Shown here: in pieces, positions 27,101-34,596 of the stretch | Position numbering within the stretch: the first letter of the stretch is position 1 | Layout of the letters: every line of letters starts with the position of its first letter | From: DROE01 sp964569865 | GTDB lineage: Bacteria; Pseudomonadota; Alphaproteobacteria; Rhizobiales; Devosiaceae | Assembly (NCBI GenBank): GCA_964569865.1 | Contig: CAZMVQ010000003.1 | Coordinates: 1-64,000, forward strand | Length of the DNA stretch: 64,000 nt | Direction of reading: 5' to 3' | The notes under the pieces: model-generated | Seen by the model: only the letters and a program-made list of their open reading frames with translations | What the model was told of the DNA's origin: nothing | Database searches by the model: none | Made by a program: the position numbers and the translations under genes

Positions 27101-27520
27101 ATCTGGCAGAAAATCCACGTATAGCTGTTCTCCAGCCTCTAAACGATTGACGTTGAAAATATTTTTCATGCCAAATCTTATTCCGCGTTTGTCCGGATCG
27201 ACCCGCGAAATAGAAATATATTCTGTCAGTGTTCCACTGATATCGGGCAAAAACACTGCCAGCGGCTCATCAAATTCCAGCGCCAGCACACCATTTTCAG
27301 AATTCATCGTATATTGGGGAAGATCAAAACGGTCCGGGAAAGACAAAACCACCCTCCCAAATCCCTCCATTTGCATGGCGGTGACTTCTACACGCTCTTG
27401 CGCTGCTACCTGCCCGAAACCAAACAACAACGCCATAAGGCCCACAGCAAATTTTGCTGCCAGACCATGCGCAAGCCTTCGCCCTAAATCACCTATTCCC
27501 AAACGCTTTTTTGCGCGCAT
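24152..27520 (-). CDS. large exported AMIN-like/TPR protein of the fliL-fliM unit
   Basis: 1122 residues with a signal peptide (about 1-41, cleavage near VAAQ-ER). Residues about 45-480 contain three beta-rich segments with the look of AMIN-type domains (VVLSFPDRFDLPQY, FTRLTFDWSEDTGYEFEF, VRIAFPFDRETSAAVF). Residues about 560-1090 are helical with TPR-like pairs (ARLQFANKQYRDGFTTVREA, ALIDEGRMALAIDILSQI). The product should be periplasmic. It follows motE by about 190 bp in the same direction as fliL-fliM, and converges with fliP. A flagellar-region TPR protein of this kind occurs in other alphaproteobacteria, but I know no function for it. Confidence 0.85.
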   Translation of the reverse strand: MRAKKRLGIGDLGRRLAHGLAAKFAVGLMALLFGFGQVAAQERVEVTAMQMEGFGRVVLSFPDRFDLPQYTMNSENGVLALEFDEPLAVFLPDISGTLTEYISISRVDPDKRGIRFGMKNIFNVNRLEAGEQLYVDFLPDNWQGLPPGLPAEVVAELARRAQDAAAVAELQRRIEFARVNSPTAKINVGRHPTFTRLTFDWSEDTGYEFEFADGVANLEFFWPVDLDFYPLISNMPVEFVSVKSEKLTGSNRIEFKLEDGVVPRFFKNSQRQFVIDFDLLEPDTTTINAQDLLAELELEKAQNDAVMAAEGEKSILDDDEGGQGGASDQVEITPKVSRVGSTVRIAFPFDRETSAAVFQRGSYLWMIMDTTTIINAPDDQQLLATISEDFATISAGDTQIVRMKMNDTRLASLGSQGPSWILSLGENLMAPTEPIRLDRRLDDEGRYEIFASAQRPVRVHQLRDPEIGDILEVVTMYPPANGVIRQLSFVDFKALSSTHGLVIKPETEDLEIDILPREVVLKSQRGLIVSSVNDIRASGPIAANSQRQGFIDLVALEEKNPLELTKRRESLMLIAANSEGRARENARLDLAHVLLANQLGLEAIGILNLLIEENQVVDLMDDAILAKAAASVVAFRAMDALKLLEVNQSPKEMDRFIWRAIAKTQIRDFIGARSDVLASELVIGSYPQWVQNRFFLAGIVAAIETDDMAMARRLSEEIMPDMLTKDQRSELHLVRARMNEIDQSYDEALDNYGLVIATDVRPTRAEAILRTVLLLEKMGRLEFDKAIQTLSRESIVWRGGMVEAQMLQVLARLQFANKQYRDGFTTVREAAETAIDNSAVLALSQRAQDEFVDLYINGAADSMEHLEALTLFYDFRYLTPAGARGDEMIRGLARRLIRVDLLSQAASLLEYQIDVRLEGAARAQIAADLAIIYIANRNPGLALLALNKTSLANLPLSLERQRRLLEGRALIDEGRMALAIDILSQIDGRDVELLRVDAYWSGGQYVKAAEQLEVIYSRRNINTALTRPARMNLIKAAVGYVLEQDMLGLARVRSKFSERMANFPEWPMFDYVTGAAVATSANFREVAAQIADIDNLSAFLNSYRLTYGADGALAPAPVSGVS

Positions 27521-27710
27521 TGATCTTTCAACCTAAAAGATTCGCAAACTTAAAATTCACCAGCATCTGCCTGCCTTTTTCAGTACGCATATCCATGCGA
27601 GACGGCAAACCAACTGAACCGAAACAAAAATACTCCAAAAGCGCTTAACTTCTTCTAAACTTTAGGCAACATGCCTCGTTGACAGCAAAAATCAGAAATT
27701 TCACTTCCAA

Positions 27711-28523
27711 CTATTGCCCGACAATCTGCGGCAAACTCGCCATATCCGGAGAAACCTGATCAATTGCGGCTTGGGTTTGAGCCGAGCTGTTCTGCGCGGT
27801 TGCCATGCGCACGGTAAGCTGCTGCGCTCTTTCGGTATTCATATCCGCCAGAATCGGAGACATTTTGCGTGGGCTCATTTTTATCGCCAGACGCAAAAGA
27901 ACGTCCATATTCAAGCTATTAAATACATTTGCCGCATCCGAAGATTTCATATTGGCGTACATGCTCACCAGCGCATCAAATTGCCCCTCATCCTGCGCCT
28001 GTTGTTGATCTACCAATGCCTGAACCTGCGCCTCGACAGCTTGCAGATAAGCAATTCTCTCGTTCAATCTAGTCTCGGCCGCCACAACAAGATTTTCCTG
28101 AAGCTCAATCGCCTGTTCCCGCGCATCCAGCTCTGCCCGTCTCTCGCGCAAACGCTGCAACAATGCCTGCTCGGTAAGGGAAACGCCATCAGCATTGCCA
28201 AATTCAGAAATTTCACCGTCCTCGTTTTCAAGAGTCGGGACTGCGTCCACCTGCCCATTGTCACGAATTGGCTGATTAACCGAAGAAAACAGAGAATCAG
28301 CAGCTCTTTGTGCAGCAGCTTCCTCGATTGCGTTTAATTGTTCTATTTGCTCTTCATCGACGTTCTGCGCAGCATCAAGGGTTTGAGAATTTACTTCCTG
28401 AGCCTGCGCCACATCAGTACCCAAAAGCGTATACCCGCCCTGAGTGATCAGCCCAATAGATTTCAACAGCAACAAAGCCGTGGCACCAACCAAAACTATA
28501 GGTAGCAGTCTTAGGGTTTTCAC
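27711..28523 (-). CDS. MotE-family periplasmic chaperone-like protein
   Basis: 270 residues. A signal or anchor helix (about 8-24) is followed by a low-complexity region, a coiled coil (about 115-180, LQRLRERRAELDAREQAIEL) and a C-terminal MgtE-N/FliG-like helical domain (about 185-245, MKSSDAANVFNSLNMDVLLRLAIKMSPRKMSPIL). This is the MotE layout; in Sinorhizobium MotE is a chaperone for the periplasmic motility protein MotC. The start overlaps the DUF6468 gene by 4 bp (ATGA). Inferred role: torque-unit assembly in the periplasm. Confidence 0.8.
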   Translation of the reverse strand: MKTLRLLPIVLVGATALLLLKSIGLITQGGYTLLGTDVAQAQEVNSQTLDAAQNVDEEQIEQLNAIEEAAAQRAADSLFSSVNQPIRDNGQVDAVPTLENEDGEISEFGNADGVSLTEQALLQRLRERRAELDAREQAIELQENLVVAAETRLNERIAYLQAVEAQVQALVDQQQAQDEGQFDALVSMYANMKSSDAANVFNSLNMDVLLRLAIKMSPRKMSPILADMNTERAQQLTVRMATAQNSSAQTQAAIDQVSPDMASLPQIVGQ

Positions 28524-28945
28524 GCCACGCGACTCCTGCGTTTTTCATGGATATTAAGCTGTTCCAACGCCATTTCTGCTCGCCTTGGCTCGACTCGGGC
28601 AATGGTTTGACTTTGTTTGGCAGCGCTGGTGATTTGGGAGATTTTTTCAACCACGGTCTGACCTGCAACCACATGATTGGCCAGTTCCAAGCCGAATCTT
28701 TCAGCCTCTTCAAGCCGTGAATTCAAAACCGCGTCGGCTTCTCCCGCCACATCTTTAAGCTGGCCAATGGCATTATTGGCCAGATTGGTCGCCTCGATCA
28801 GATCGGAAATCATATGGCGCATGCTCTCTTTATCAGCATGTAGCCCTACCAGACGTTTATTTAAGACATAACAATAACCTATTGTTAAAGCTAATAGAAT
28901 TGCCACAATTATCTCAATTGTCAGACCGAACGAAATTCCGCCCAT
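28520..28945 (-). CDS. DUF6468 flagellar-operon protein
   Basis: 141 residues. One N-terminal membrane helix (about 7-27) and a cytoplasmic coiled-coil helix (about 30-95) with the DKESMRHMISDLIEATNLAN block. I recognise it as the DUF6468 type that sits between fliM and motE in alphaproteobacterial flagellar operons. The ATG overlaps the fliM stop as TAATG, and its own stop overlaps the motE start by 4 bp, so the three are translationally coupled. Function unknown. Confidence 0.75.
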   Translation of the reverse strand: MGGISFGLTIEIIVAILLALTIGYCYVLNKRLVGLHADKESMRHMISDLIEATNLANNAIGQLKDVAGEADAVLNSRLEEAERFGLELANHVVAGQTVVEKISQITSAAKQSQTIARVEPRRAEMALEQLNIHEKRRSRVA

Positions 28946-30138
28946 TATGCATTTTCCCCTTGTTCGTCCATGGCATCAAACACGGCCATGGTTACTTGTG
29001 ACGGATTTAATGGTCGTGAAACCCTAACCGAAATATTTTTTCCCATATGTCCCATCACCGCTTCGGTGACATTCACACCCGCACATCGAATGGTAATCGG
29101 ATCACTTGGTTTTTGATCAAACATAATGGTTTCGCCTTTGGAAAAGCCCATAACCCGCGACAAAGGCAAATCTGTTTCGTTTAGAACAGCTTCGATCTGG
29201 GTATCCGCCCCATATACCTCTGTTGCCAGATGGCTTTCCCAAGTGTCATCGCGACCAAAATTATCCCCCATGAACATTTGCAACAATTGCTCACGAATTG
29301 GCTCGATGGTGGCATAGGGCAGCAATATTTCTACTTTGCCACCCCGATCATCCATATCTATTCGTAACTCGATAAGAATTGCCGCATTGGCGGGTCTTGA
29401 AATCGCTGCAAATCGAGGATTTGTTTCAAGTCTTTCCAGCGAAAATGTCACCTGGGTTAGCGGCTCAAATGCTTTTTTGGTATCATCCAGAATAACTTCA
29501 ATCAATCGTTGGGACAGCGCCAGTTCAATGGTGGTATAGGGTCGCCCTTCAATGCGAATAACCCCGTTTCCACGCCGCCCGCCCAAAAGCACATCAATCA
29601 TCGAATAGATCAGGCCGCTATCAATGGTCAAAAGACCAAAATTATCCCATTCCTCAGCTTTGATAACCGAAAGAATTGCCGGCAGGGGAATTGAATTGAG
29701 GTAATCTCCAAACCTCACCGAAGTTATGGATTCCAAAGAAACTTCCACATTGTCAGAGGTAAAATTGCGCAAAGAAGTGGTTGCAAGGCGCACCAGCCGG
29801 TCAAAGACTATTTCCAACATTGGCAGGCGCTCATACGAAACCAGCGCTGAATTTATCAGGGCCTGAACGCCCGTCAGCTCTGCCCCTTCCGCAGCGGCCG
29901 GGTCAAAACCCAGCAAATTGTCGATTTCATCCTGATCCAGAACCCTGTCAACGCCATCGGATTCTTCTGAATCCCCGTCGCCATCGATCATGGCCGCCCA
30001 CTCGGCAGCCATAGCATCATCGCCGCCACCTTCGTCGTCACCGCCCCCAGAACCGCCACTGGCGCTATCACCAGTGCCGTCTTCCATGTCCAGCCCCCAT
30101 TCGGCTGCAAGCTTGTCTTGTTCGTCGCTATCGGCCAT
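28945..30138 (-). CDS. fliM: flagellar motor switch protein FliM with extended N-terminus
   Basis: 397 residues. The CheY-binding motif, usually at the very N-terminus, is displaced to about residues 72-82 (LDQDEIDNLLGF) by a Gly/Asp/Ser-rich extension holding two copies of an AAEW motif (AAEWGLDMEDG near 10, AAEWAAMIDGDG near 44). The middle domain and a C-terminal SpoA domain (about 310-385) follow. FliM is in the C-ring and controls rotation direction. ATG 30138 is chosen because AGGAA lies 8 bases upstream; the frame's earlier codons are Cys/Arg-rich and lie within the fliL tail. Confidence 0.95.
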   Translation of the reverse strand: MADSDEQDKLAAEWGLDMEDGTGDSASGGSGGGDDEGGGDDAMAAEWAAMIDGDGDSEESDGVDRVLDQDEIDNLLGFDPAAAEGAELTGVQALINSALVSYERLPMLEIVFDRLVRLATTSLRNFTSDNVEVSLESITSVRFGDYLNSIPLPAILSVIKAEEWDNFGLLTIDSGLIYSMIDVLLGGRRGNGVIRIEGRPYTTIELALSQRLIEVILDDTKKAFEPLTQVTFSLERLETNPRFAAISRPANAAILIELRIDMDDRGGKVEILLPYATIEPIREQLLQMFMGDNFGRDDTWESHLATEVYGADTQIEAVLNETDLPLSRVMGFSKGETIMFDQKPSDPITIRCAGVNVTEAVMGHMGKNISVRVSRPLNPSQVTMAVFDAMDEQGENA

Positions 30139-30148
30139 CAAGCTTTTC

Positions 30149-30673
30149 CTATTGCACCAGAATTTCTTTAAACAAGATGCTCTGCACCTCAACCGGATAA
30201 AGCGCCAGATTTACTCGGCGTCTCAGCTCTTCTTTCAAACGATAAATACCAGCTGATCCCTCAAGATCACTGCGCCTGAGTTCGCGAAGATATACCTGAA
30301 ATGCATCAATTACCCGCGTTACCCGAGGCTCAATCGCTGCCACCATTTCTTCGCTGGCAACTTCCAACGCTACGCTAAGTTTTAAAAACTGCTCTTTATT
30401 TTCGACAGAACTCAAATTCACCGTCATTTCCGGCAAATCATAAAAGAAGGTTTCAGGCGGCAAAATTTCTTCAACCACAGCCTCTGAATCACCTCCGGCA
30501 AAGAACATAAAGTAAGCACCAGCCGCCAAACCCAATATCAACACCAGAGCACCCCCGGCAATGATCATGAGTTTTAGCTTGCTCTTTTTACCTTCTTGTT
30601 CCTCTTCCCCTTCAGCGCCATCCTCCAGCTCTTCATCCACCGGATCCTGATCCGCTACCGCTTCATTTGCCAT
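30149..30673 (-). CDS. fliL: flagellar basal-body protein FliL
   Basis: 174 residues: an acidic cytoplasmic N-terminus, one membrane helix (about 34-54, LMIIAGGALVLILGLAAGAY), and a periplasmic domain with the FliL blocks FFYDLPEMTVNL and FLKLSVALEV. FliL associates with stators around the basal body and raises torque. First gene of the fliL-fliM-DUF6468-motE-TPR unit; fliM follows after 10 bp. A CtrA-type box lies about 75 bp upstream. Confidence 0.95.
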   Translation of the reverse strand: MANEAVADQDPVDEELEDGAEGEEEQEGKKSKLKLMIIAGGALVLILGLAAGAYFMFFAGGDSEAVVEEILPPETFFYDLPEMTVNLSSVENKEQFLKLSVALEVASEEMVAAIEPRVTRVIDAFQVYLRELRRSDLEGSAGIYRLKEELRRRVNLALYPVEVQSILFKEILVQ

Positions 30674-30746
30674 GTCAAATTCGCTCTATATTTTTTGGTC
30701 CTGAAAAATCATGGACCGCCCCGCATTTAGACCAGCTAATCCCCTC

Positions 30747-30765
30747 ATGGTTAACGAAAGGTTAC
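30747..30765. promoter_or_regulatory. CtrA box between fliL and flgF
   Basis: ATGGTTAA-CGAAAGG-TTAC, one mismatch from the full CtrA site. It lies 74 bp upstream of the fliL start and farther from flgF, which has its own sigma-54 element, so it most likely drives fliL-fliM. Confidence 0.75.
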
Positions 30766-30780
30766 CAAGTTGCTCTGATC

Positions 30781-30793
30781 GGCAAAATTTGCC
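30781..30793. promoter_or_regulatory. GGCA-N5-TGCC dyad between fliL and flgF
   Basis: GGCAAAATTTGCC is a perfect palindrome about a central A. It lies 100 bp upstream of the flgF sigma-54 element, a normal enhancer distance, and 16 bp from the CtrA box. Confidence 0.6.
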
Positions 30794-30880
30794 CGGTAAT
30801 TTTTTCCGCCCTCCGGCCAGTGAGGATAGATTTACCTATTCTATTGGTGCCAAGCCATTGTATTTATTCAAGATTTTGCA

Positions 30881-30898
30881 TTGGCACGCTCCATGCAG
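30881..30898 (+). promoter_or_regulatory. sigma-54 promoter of flgF
   Basis: TTGGCACGCTCCATGCAG matches the -24/-12 consensus with GG and GC separated by exactly 10 bases. Expected start of transcription is about 12 bases downstream, giving a leader of roughly 55 bases to the flgF ATG. Confidence 0.85.
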
Positions 30899-30964
30899 TG
30901 TATTTAGCTAAGCAAATGGCTTGGGGAAGTCATTCGCAACAAATCAATCGGGGGATAGCGTCAT

Positions 30965-31702
30965 ATGGAAAACGCGCAACTCATAGGGCTTTCACGCCAA
31001 ATCGGACTTAAACGTCAAATGAACGTGGTCGCCAACAATGTGGCAAACATAAACACCAATGGCTACAAGGCCCAAAGCCTGCTGTTTGAAGAATATGTTA
31101 TGCCGGTGGCATCCGACAATACATTTGGCTATTCAGATCAACCACTTAGCTACACTAACGCATGGGCCACTATCAATGATTTTAGCGGCGGGGCGATTGC
31201 CCAGACCGGAAATTTCTTAGATATTGCATTGCAGGGAAAAGGATTTTTGGCGGTTCAGACCCCGTCCGGTGAGCGCTGGACCCGAGATGGATCCTTAAAA
31301 ATTGATAATAGCGGACTGCTGGTCGACAATTCCGGAAATCCGGTTTTATCCGAAGGCGGACAGATTCGATTCGCCCCTTCCGAGACCGATATCCGCTTCA
31401 ACGAAGACGGCTCAATCCTTACCAGCGAAGGCAATAAGGGGTTTTTGCGCATCGTTGAATTTGATGAACCTCAAATCCTCATCCGCGAGGGAGACAATCT
31501 GTTTTCCGGAGGCGAGCCCATAGCTGCCACCGATACGCGGGTGGTTCAGGGAGCCATAGAACGCTCAAACGTATCCGGCGTTATCCAGATTGCAGAAATG
31601 ATCAGGGTCAACCGCTCGTACCAATCCATGGCCAAGCTCATGGAGAGACAAGACAAAATGCGCTCCGAAGCCATCGGAGTATTGGGCAACCCGGCAAGAT
31701 AA
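30965..31702 (+). CDS. flgF: proximal rod protein FlgF
   Basis: 245 residues. Rod-type N-terminus (LIGLSRQIGLKRQMNVVANN, then NVANINTNGYKAQ) and the C-terminal helix EMIRVNRSYQSMAKLM. FlgF lies between FlgC and the distal rod. First gene of flgF-flgG-flgA-flgH, behind a sigma-54 promoter and dyad. Confidence 0.96.
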   Translation: MENAQLIGLSRQIGLKRQMNVVANNVANINTNGYKAQSLLFEEYVMPVASDNTFGYSDQPLSYTNAWATINDFSGGAIAQTGNFLDIALQGKGFLAVQTPSGERWTRDGSLKIDNSGLLVDNSGNPVLSEGGQIRFAPSETDIRFNEDGSILTSEGNKGFLRIVEFDEPQILIREGDNLFSGGEPIAATDTRVVQGAIERSNVSGVIQIAEMIRVNRSYQSMAKLMERQDKMRSEAIGVLGNPAR

Positions 31703-31723
31703 GAATTTAACAGGAGATCGACC

Positions 31724-32509
31724 ATGAAAGCTCTATATACCGCCGCATCAGGAATGGCCGCCCAGGAACGCAATGTGGAAGTCATATCCAACAATATCGC
31801 CAACATGCGCACCACCGGCTACAAACGCCAGCGCGCTGAATTTCAGGACCTTATATACCAAACCATTCGCCGTGCAGGTTCCTTAACTTCTGCCACAGGA
31901 ACTCAGGTTCCCGTGGGCATAGAAATCGGCTCAGGGGTTAAAACCGCCTCCACTGCTCGCATCATGAGTCAGGGCAGTGTTGAGCCGACACAAAAAGAGC
32001 TGGATCTGGCCATTCGTGGTGAAGGCCTGTTTGTTATCAACCTTCCCGATGGCCGCACCGGCTATACCAGAGATGGTGCGTTTGAGCGCGACAATACCGG
32101 AACTCTTGTCACCATGGACGGCTATGAATTGCAGCCCGGTATCGTGGTTCCAGACACCGCCCGTTCCATATCAATTTCAGATGATGGAGTGGTTGAGGCC
32201 TTTCTTGGCAATGATTCTACGGCAACTCAGCTTGGCCAAATTCAACTGGCCCGTTTCGCTAACAAGACCGGCCTTGAATCCATCGGTGGCAATCTGTTTG
32301 TGGAAACAGGTGCCAGCGGCAATGCCCAGCTTGGCTCACCAAATTCTGCAAGTTTCGGTGGGGTTTTGCAAGGGTATCTGGAATTGGCCAACGTTAATGC
32401 CGTCACCGAAATCGCCGATCTTATAGCCGCCCAGAGAGCCTATGAAATGAATTCACGGGTTGTGTCGGGTGCCGATGAGATGATGTCAGCCGTCAGCCAG
32501 CTACGATAA
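31724..32509 (+). CDS. flgG: distal rod protein FlgG
   Basis: 261 residues, the usual FlgG length. N-terminus MKALYTAASGMAAQERNVEV and SNNIANMRTTGYKRQRAEF are characteristic, as are the LDLAIRGEGLFVI and IADLIAAQRAYEMNSRVV blocks. It forms the distal rod. It follows flgF by 21 bp with AGGAGA before the ATG. Confidence 0.97.
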   Translation: MKALYTAASGMAAQERNVEVISNNIANMRTTGYKRQRAEFQDLIYQTIRRAGSLTSATGTQVPVGIEIGSGVKTASTARIMSQGSVEPTQKELDLAIRGEGLFVINLPDGRTGYTRDGAFERDNTGTLVTMDGYELQPGIVVPDTARSISISDDGVVEAFLGNDSTATQLGQIQLARFANKTGLESIGGNLFVETGASGNAQLGSPNSASFGGVLQGYLELANVNAVTEIADLIAAQRAYEMNSRVVSGADEMMSAVSQLR

Positions 32510-32512
32510 TAT

Positions 32513-32570
32513 GAGCGTTGCCAGAAAAAGTGGTTATCGGTTTTTCGGTTCGGTAACGCGACCAACAAAT
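32513..32570 (+). repeat. dispersed palindromic repeat in the flgG-flgA interval
   Basis: GCGTTGCC (32515-32522) pairs with GGTAACGC (32552-32559), enclosing AGAAAAAGTGG and CGGTTTTTCGG. It is the same family as 17647-17921 (opposite strand) and 43949-44003, with arms that differ but still pair. It lies inside the flgFGAH unit, 23 bp before flgA. Confidence 0.8.
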
Positions 32571-32592
32571 AGAAATGACTGGAATTTGAAAA

Positions 32593-33552
32593 ATGAGCAT
32601 TAAATTCAAAAATATAATCATCGGTATTGCCACAGTTTCGACCTTGTTTTTCCCATCAATTGCACAGGCGTTGCCCATCCTTAAAAGCGATGTCACCGTA
32701 ATGTCTCAAATCGTCACCGTTGGTGATATGTTTGAAAATGCGGGGAACCTGTCAGAAACCGCCCTGTTTCGCAGCCCGGCCCCCGGCACCACCGGCATGG
32801 TTTCACTGCAAAACATAGCCAGCGCCGCCACTAGAATCGGTCTGATAGAATTTGATAATCCCGGATTGTTCAATGTCTCAGTTTCACGATCAGGCACGCT
32901 GGTTGACGAAAGCACTTTTGAAGCTTTAATCACCCAGGATCTGGTTGAATCCGGGACCTTGCGTCAAGGGATGAATGTTTCAATATTCCTGAACTCTGCA
33001 TTTACCCCTTTGTTTGTTGAAGAGGGCACCGCCCCGGCAATCCTTAACAATCTTCGCTATGTTGCCGGTGACAACCGCTTTTCAGCCCGTTTTAAACTGG
33101 CCGGACAAAACCGCATGATTGATATTTCCGGGCGTCTGGACTTTACCATTCAAGCCCCTCACCTGTCTCGATCAATTCCCAACGGAACCATACTCGGACC
33201 CAATGATATTGAAATGCGCGCCGTGCCTATCCAATTGTCCAACGGTGCCGGCATTGCCATGCCAGAACAAATCGTGGGCAAACAATTGCAGCGCAATATG
33301 CTTGGGGGAGCAATGATCAGAATTTCTGACGTTGTTGAACCAAATCTTATCTCTCGCAATGAGATCGTCACCCTGTTTTTAAAAGCCGGAGCCATGACCT
33401 TAACCGTAAAAGGGCGCGCCCTTGACGATGCAGCAAAAGGTGAAACGGTTTCCGTTCTCAATCTGCTTTCCAACTTGGTTGTGCAGGGAATAGCCCTGAG
33501 CGCCGGCACGGTAGAAATCAACACCAACTCAACGTTAGTTGCCTCTCTTTAA
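32593..33552 (+). CDS. flgA: P-ring assembly chaperone FlgA
   Basis: 319 residues. A signal peptide (about 1-26, ending IAQA-LP), a long N-terminal region, an SAF domain and the C-terminal FlgA block (GAMTLTVKGRALDDAAKGETVSVLN split here by position about 262-286). FlgA escorts FlgI into the periplasmic P-ring. Length is at the upper end for the family but usual in alphaproteobacteria. It overlaps no neighbour; flgH starts 25 bp later. Confidence 0.93.
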   Translation: MSIKFKNIIIGIATVSTLFFPSIAQALPILKSDVTVMSQIVTVGDMFENAGNLSETALFRSPAPGTTGMVSLQNIASAATRIGLIEFDNPGLFNVSVSRSGTLVDESTFEALITQDLVESGTLRQGMNVSIFLNSAFTPLFVEEGTAPAILNNLRYVAGDNRFSARFKLAGQNRMIDISGRLDFTIQAPHLSRSIPNGTILGPNDIEMRAVPIQLSNGAGIAMPEQIVGKQLQRNMLGGAMIRISDVVEPNLISRNEIVTLFLKAGAMTLTVKGRALDDAAKGETVSVLNLLSNLVVQGIALSAGTVEINTNSTLVASL

Positions 33553-33577
33553 CCCAAATTCATTCGGGGGAATGATT

Positions 33578-34312
33578 ATGAAAATTTTTAAACTTACAAT
33601 TTTGCTCTTTGCACTTTTTGCCCTTGGCGCCTGTACGGCAGCAGAAAGGCTGGCCCAGATCGGGCAGACCCCTGCCCTGTCAGCAATTGAAAATCCAACA
33701 GCACAAGAGGGATATCGCCCCGTGGTTATGCCCATGCCACAGCCGGAAGTTGTTTCCTATCAACCCAATTCTCTTTTTCGCGATGGTGCCCGTGGTTTCT
33801 TCAAAGATCAGCGTGCCCGCCGGGTTGGAGACATTTTGACAGTTAAAATCACCATCTCCGACAAGGCTCAAATATCCAATCAGACCAGTCGCACCAGACA
33901 GTCAACCAGCTCTGCCGGTGTTGGTGGCGTACTTGGTTCAATCTTTAGTGCCATTGCACCCAATGTTGCCGGCGCCACTGCCATTGATGCCAATTCCGGG
34001 GTCAATGATGCGGGAACCGGCTCCGTCAACCGCTCAGAAACCCTTGAAACCGAAGTTGCCGCCGTTGTCACCCAGATATTGCCCAACGGCAATCTGGTTA
34101 TCGAAGGACGCCAGGAGGTCAGGGTTAATTTCGAAGTCAGAGACCTCATTGTTGCCGGAATTGTTCGTCCTGAGGATATTAATGCCGACAATACGATCGC
34201 CAGTTCCAAAATTGCCGAAGCGCGCATCGCATATGGTGGCCGCGGCCAGATAACCGATGTTCAACAACCCCGTTACGGGCAGCAGGTTCTTGACGCAATC
34301 CTGCCATTCTAG
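33578..34312 (+). CDS. flgH: flagellar L-ring lipoprotein FlgH
   Basis: 244 residues from ATG 33578. A lipoprotein signal with lipobox LGAC (Cys near residue 19) precedes the FlgH domain, with VGDILTVKITISDKAQISNQT and the C-terminal YGGRGQITDVQQPRYGQQVLD-like block near the end. It forms the outer-membrane L-ring. The start at 33578 is chosen because GGGGGA lies 6 bases upstream and places the signal peptide at the N-terminus. Last gene of flgF-flgG-flgA-flgH; a terminator follows. Confidence 0.95.
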   Translation: MKIFKLTILLFALFALGACTAAERLAQIGQTPALSAIENPTAQEGYRPVVMPMPQPEVVSYQPNSLFRDGARGFFKDQRARRVGDILTVKITISDKAQISNQTSRTRQSTSSAGVGGVLGSIFSAIAPNVAGATAIDANSGVNDAGTGSVNRSETLETEVAAVVTQILPNGNLVIEGRQEVRVNFEVRDLIVAGIVRPEDINADNTIASSKIAEARIAYGGRGQITDVQQPRYGQQVLDAILPF

Positions 34313-34456
34313 GTTCAGGTCCCAATATCACTTCCCCGCATAAACTTGATGTGGGGGAATATTAAACGGCCCGATGCGCATCCCCCTTAATTGGCGCATC
34401 TGGTTAGTCCGGCCAAACTCGACCGTCAGCAAAATGACAAAAGAGCGCCGGCAAAA

Positions 34457-34498
34457 AAAGGGCGCGGCATTCCCCCAGAATTTGGCCGCGCCCTTTTA
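34457..34498 (+). terminator. intrinsic terminator after flgH
   Basis: A 13-bp perfect stem AAAAGGGCGCGGC / GCCGCGCCCTTTT with a 16-base loop. It isolates the flagellar unit from the downstream carboxypeptidase gene. The rest of 34313-34596 shows nothing else I can name. Confidence 0.85.
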
Positions 34499-34596
34499 TA
34501 TATGTTTTGTTCCTGATGAAAAAAACTATAAAAGCGGCAACGGTACAATCAGTGCAAATTAGCAAAACTCACCATTTTTAAGCAGGTAAATCATCA

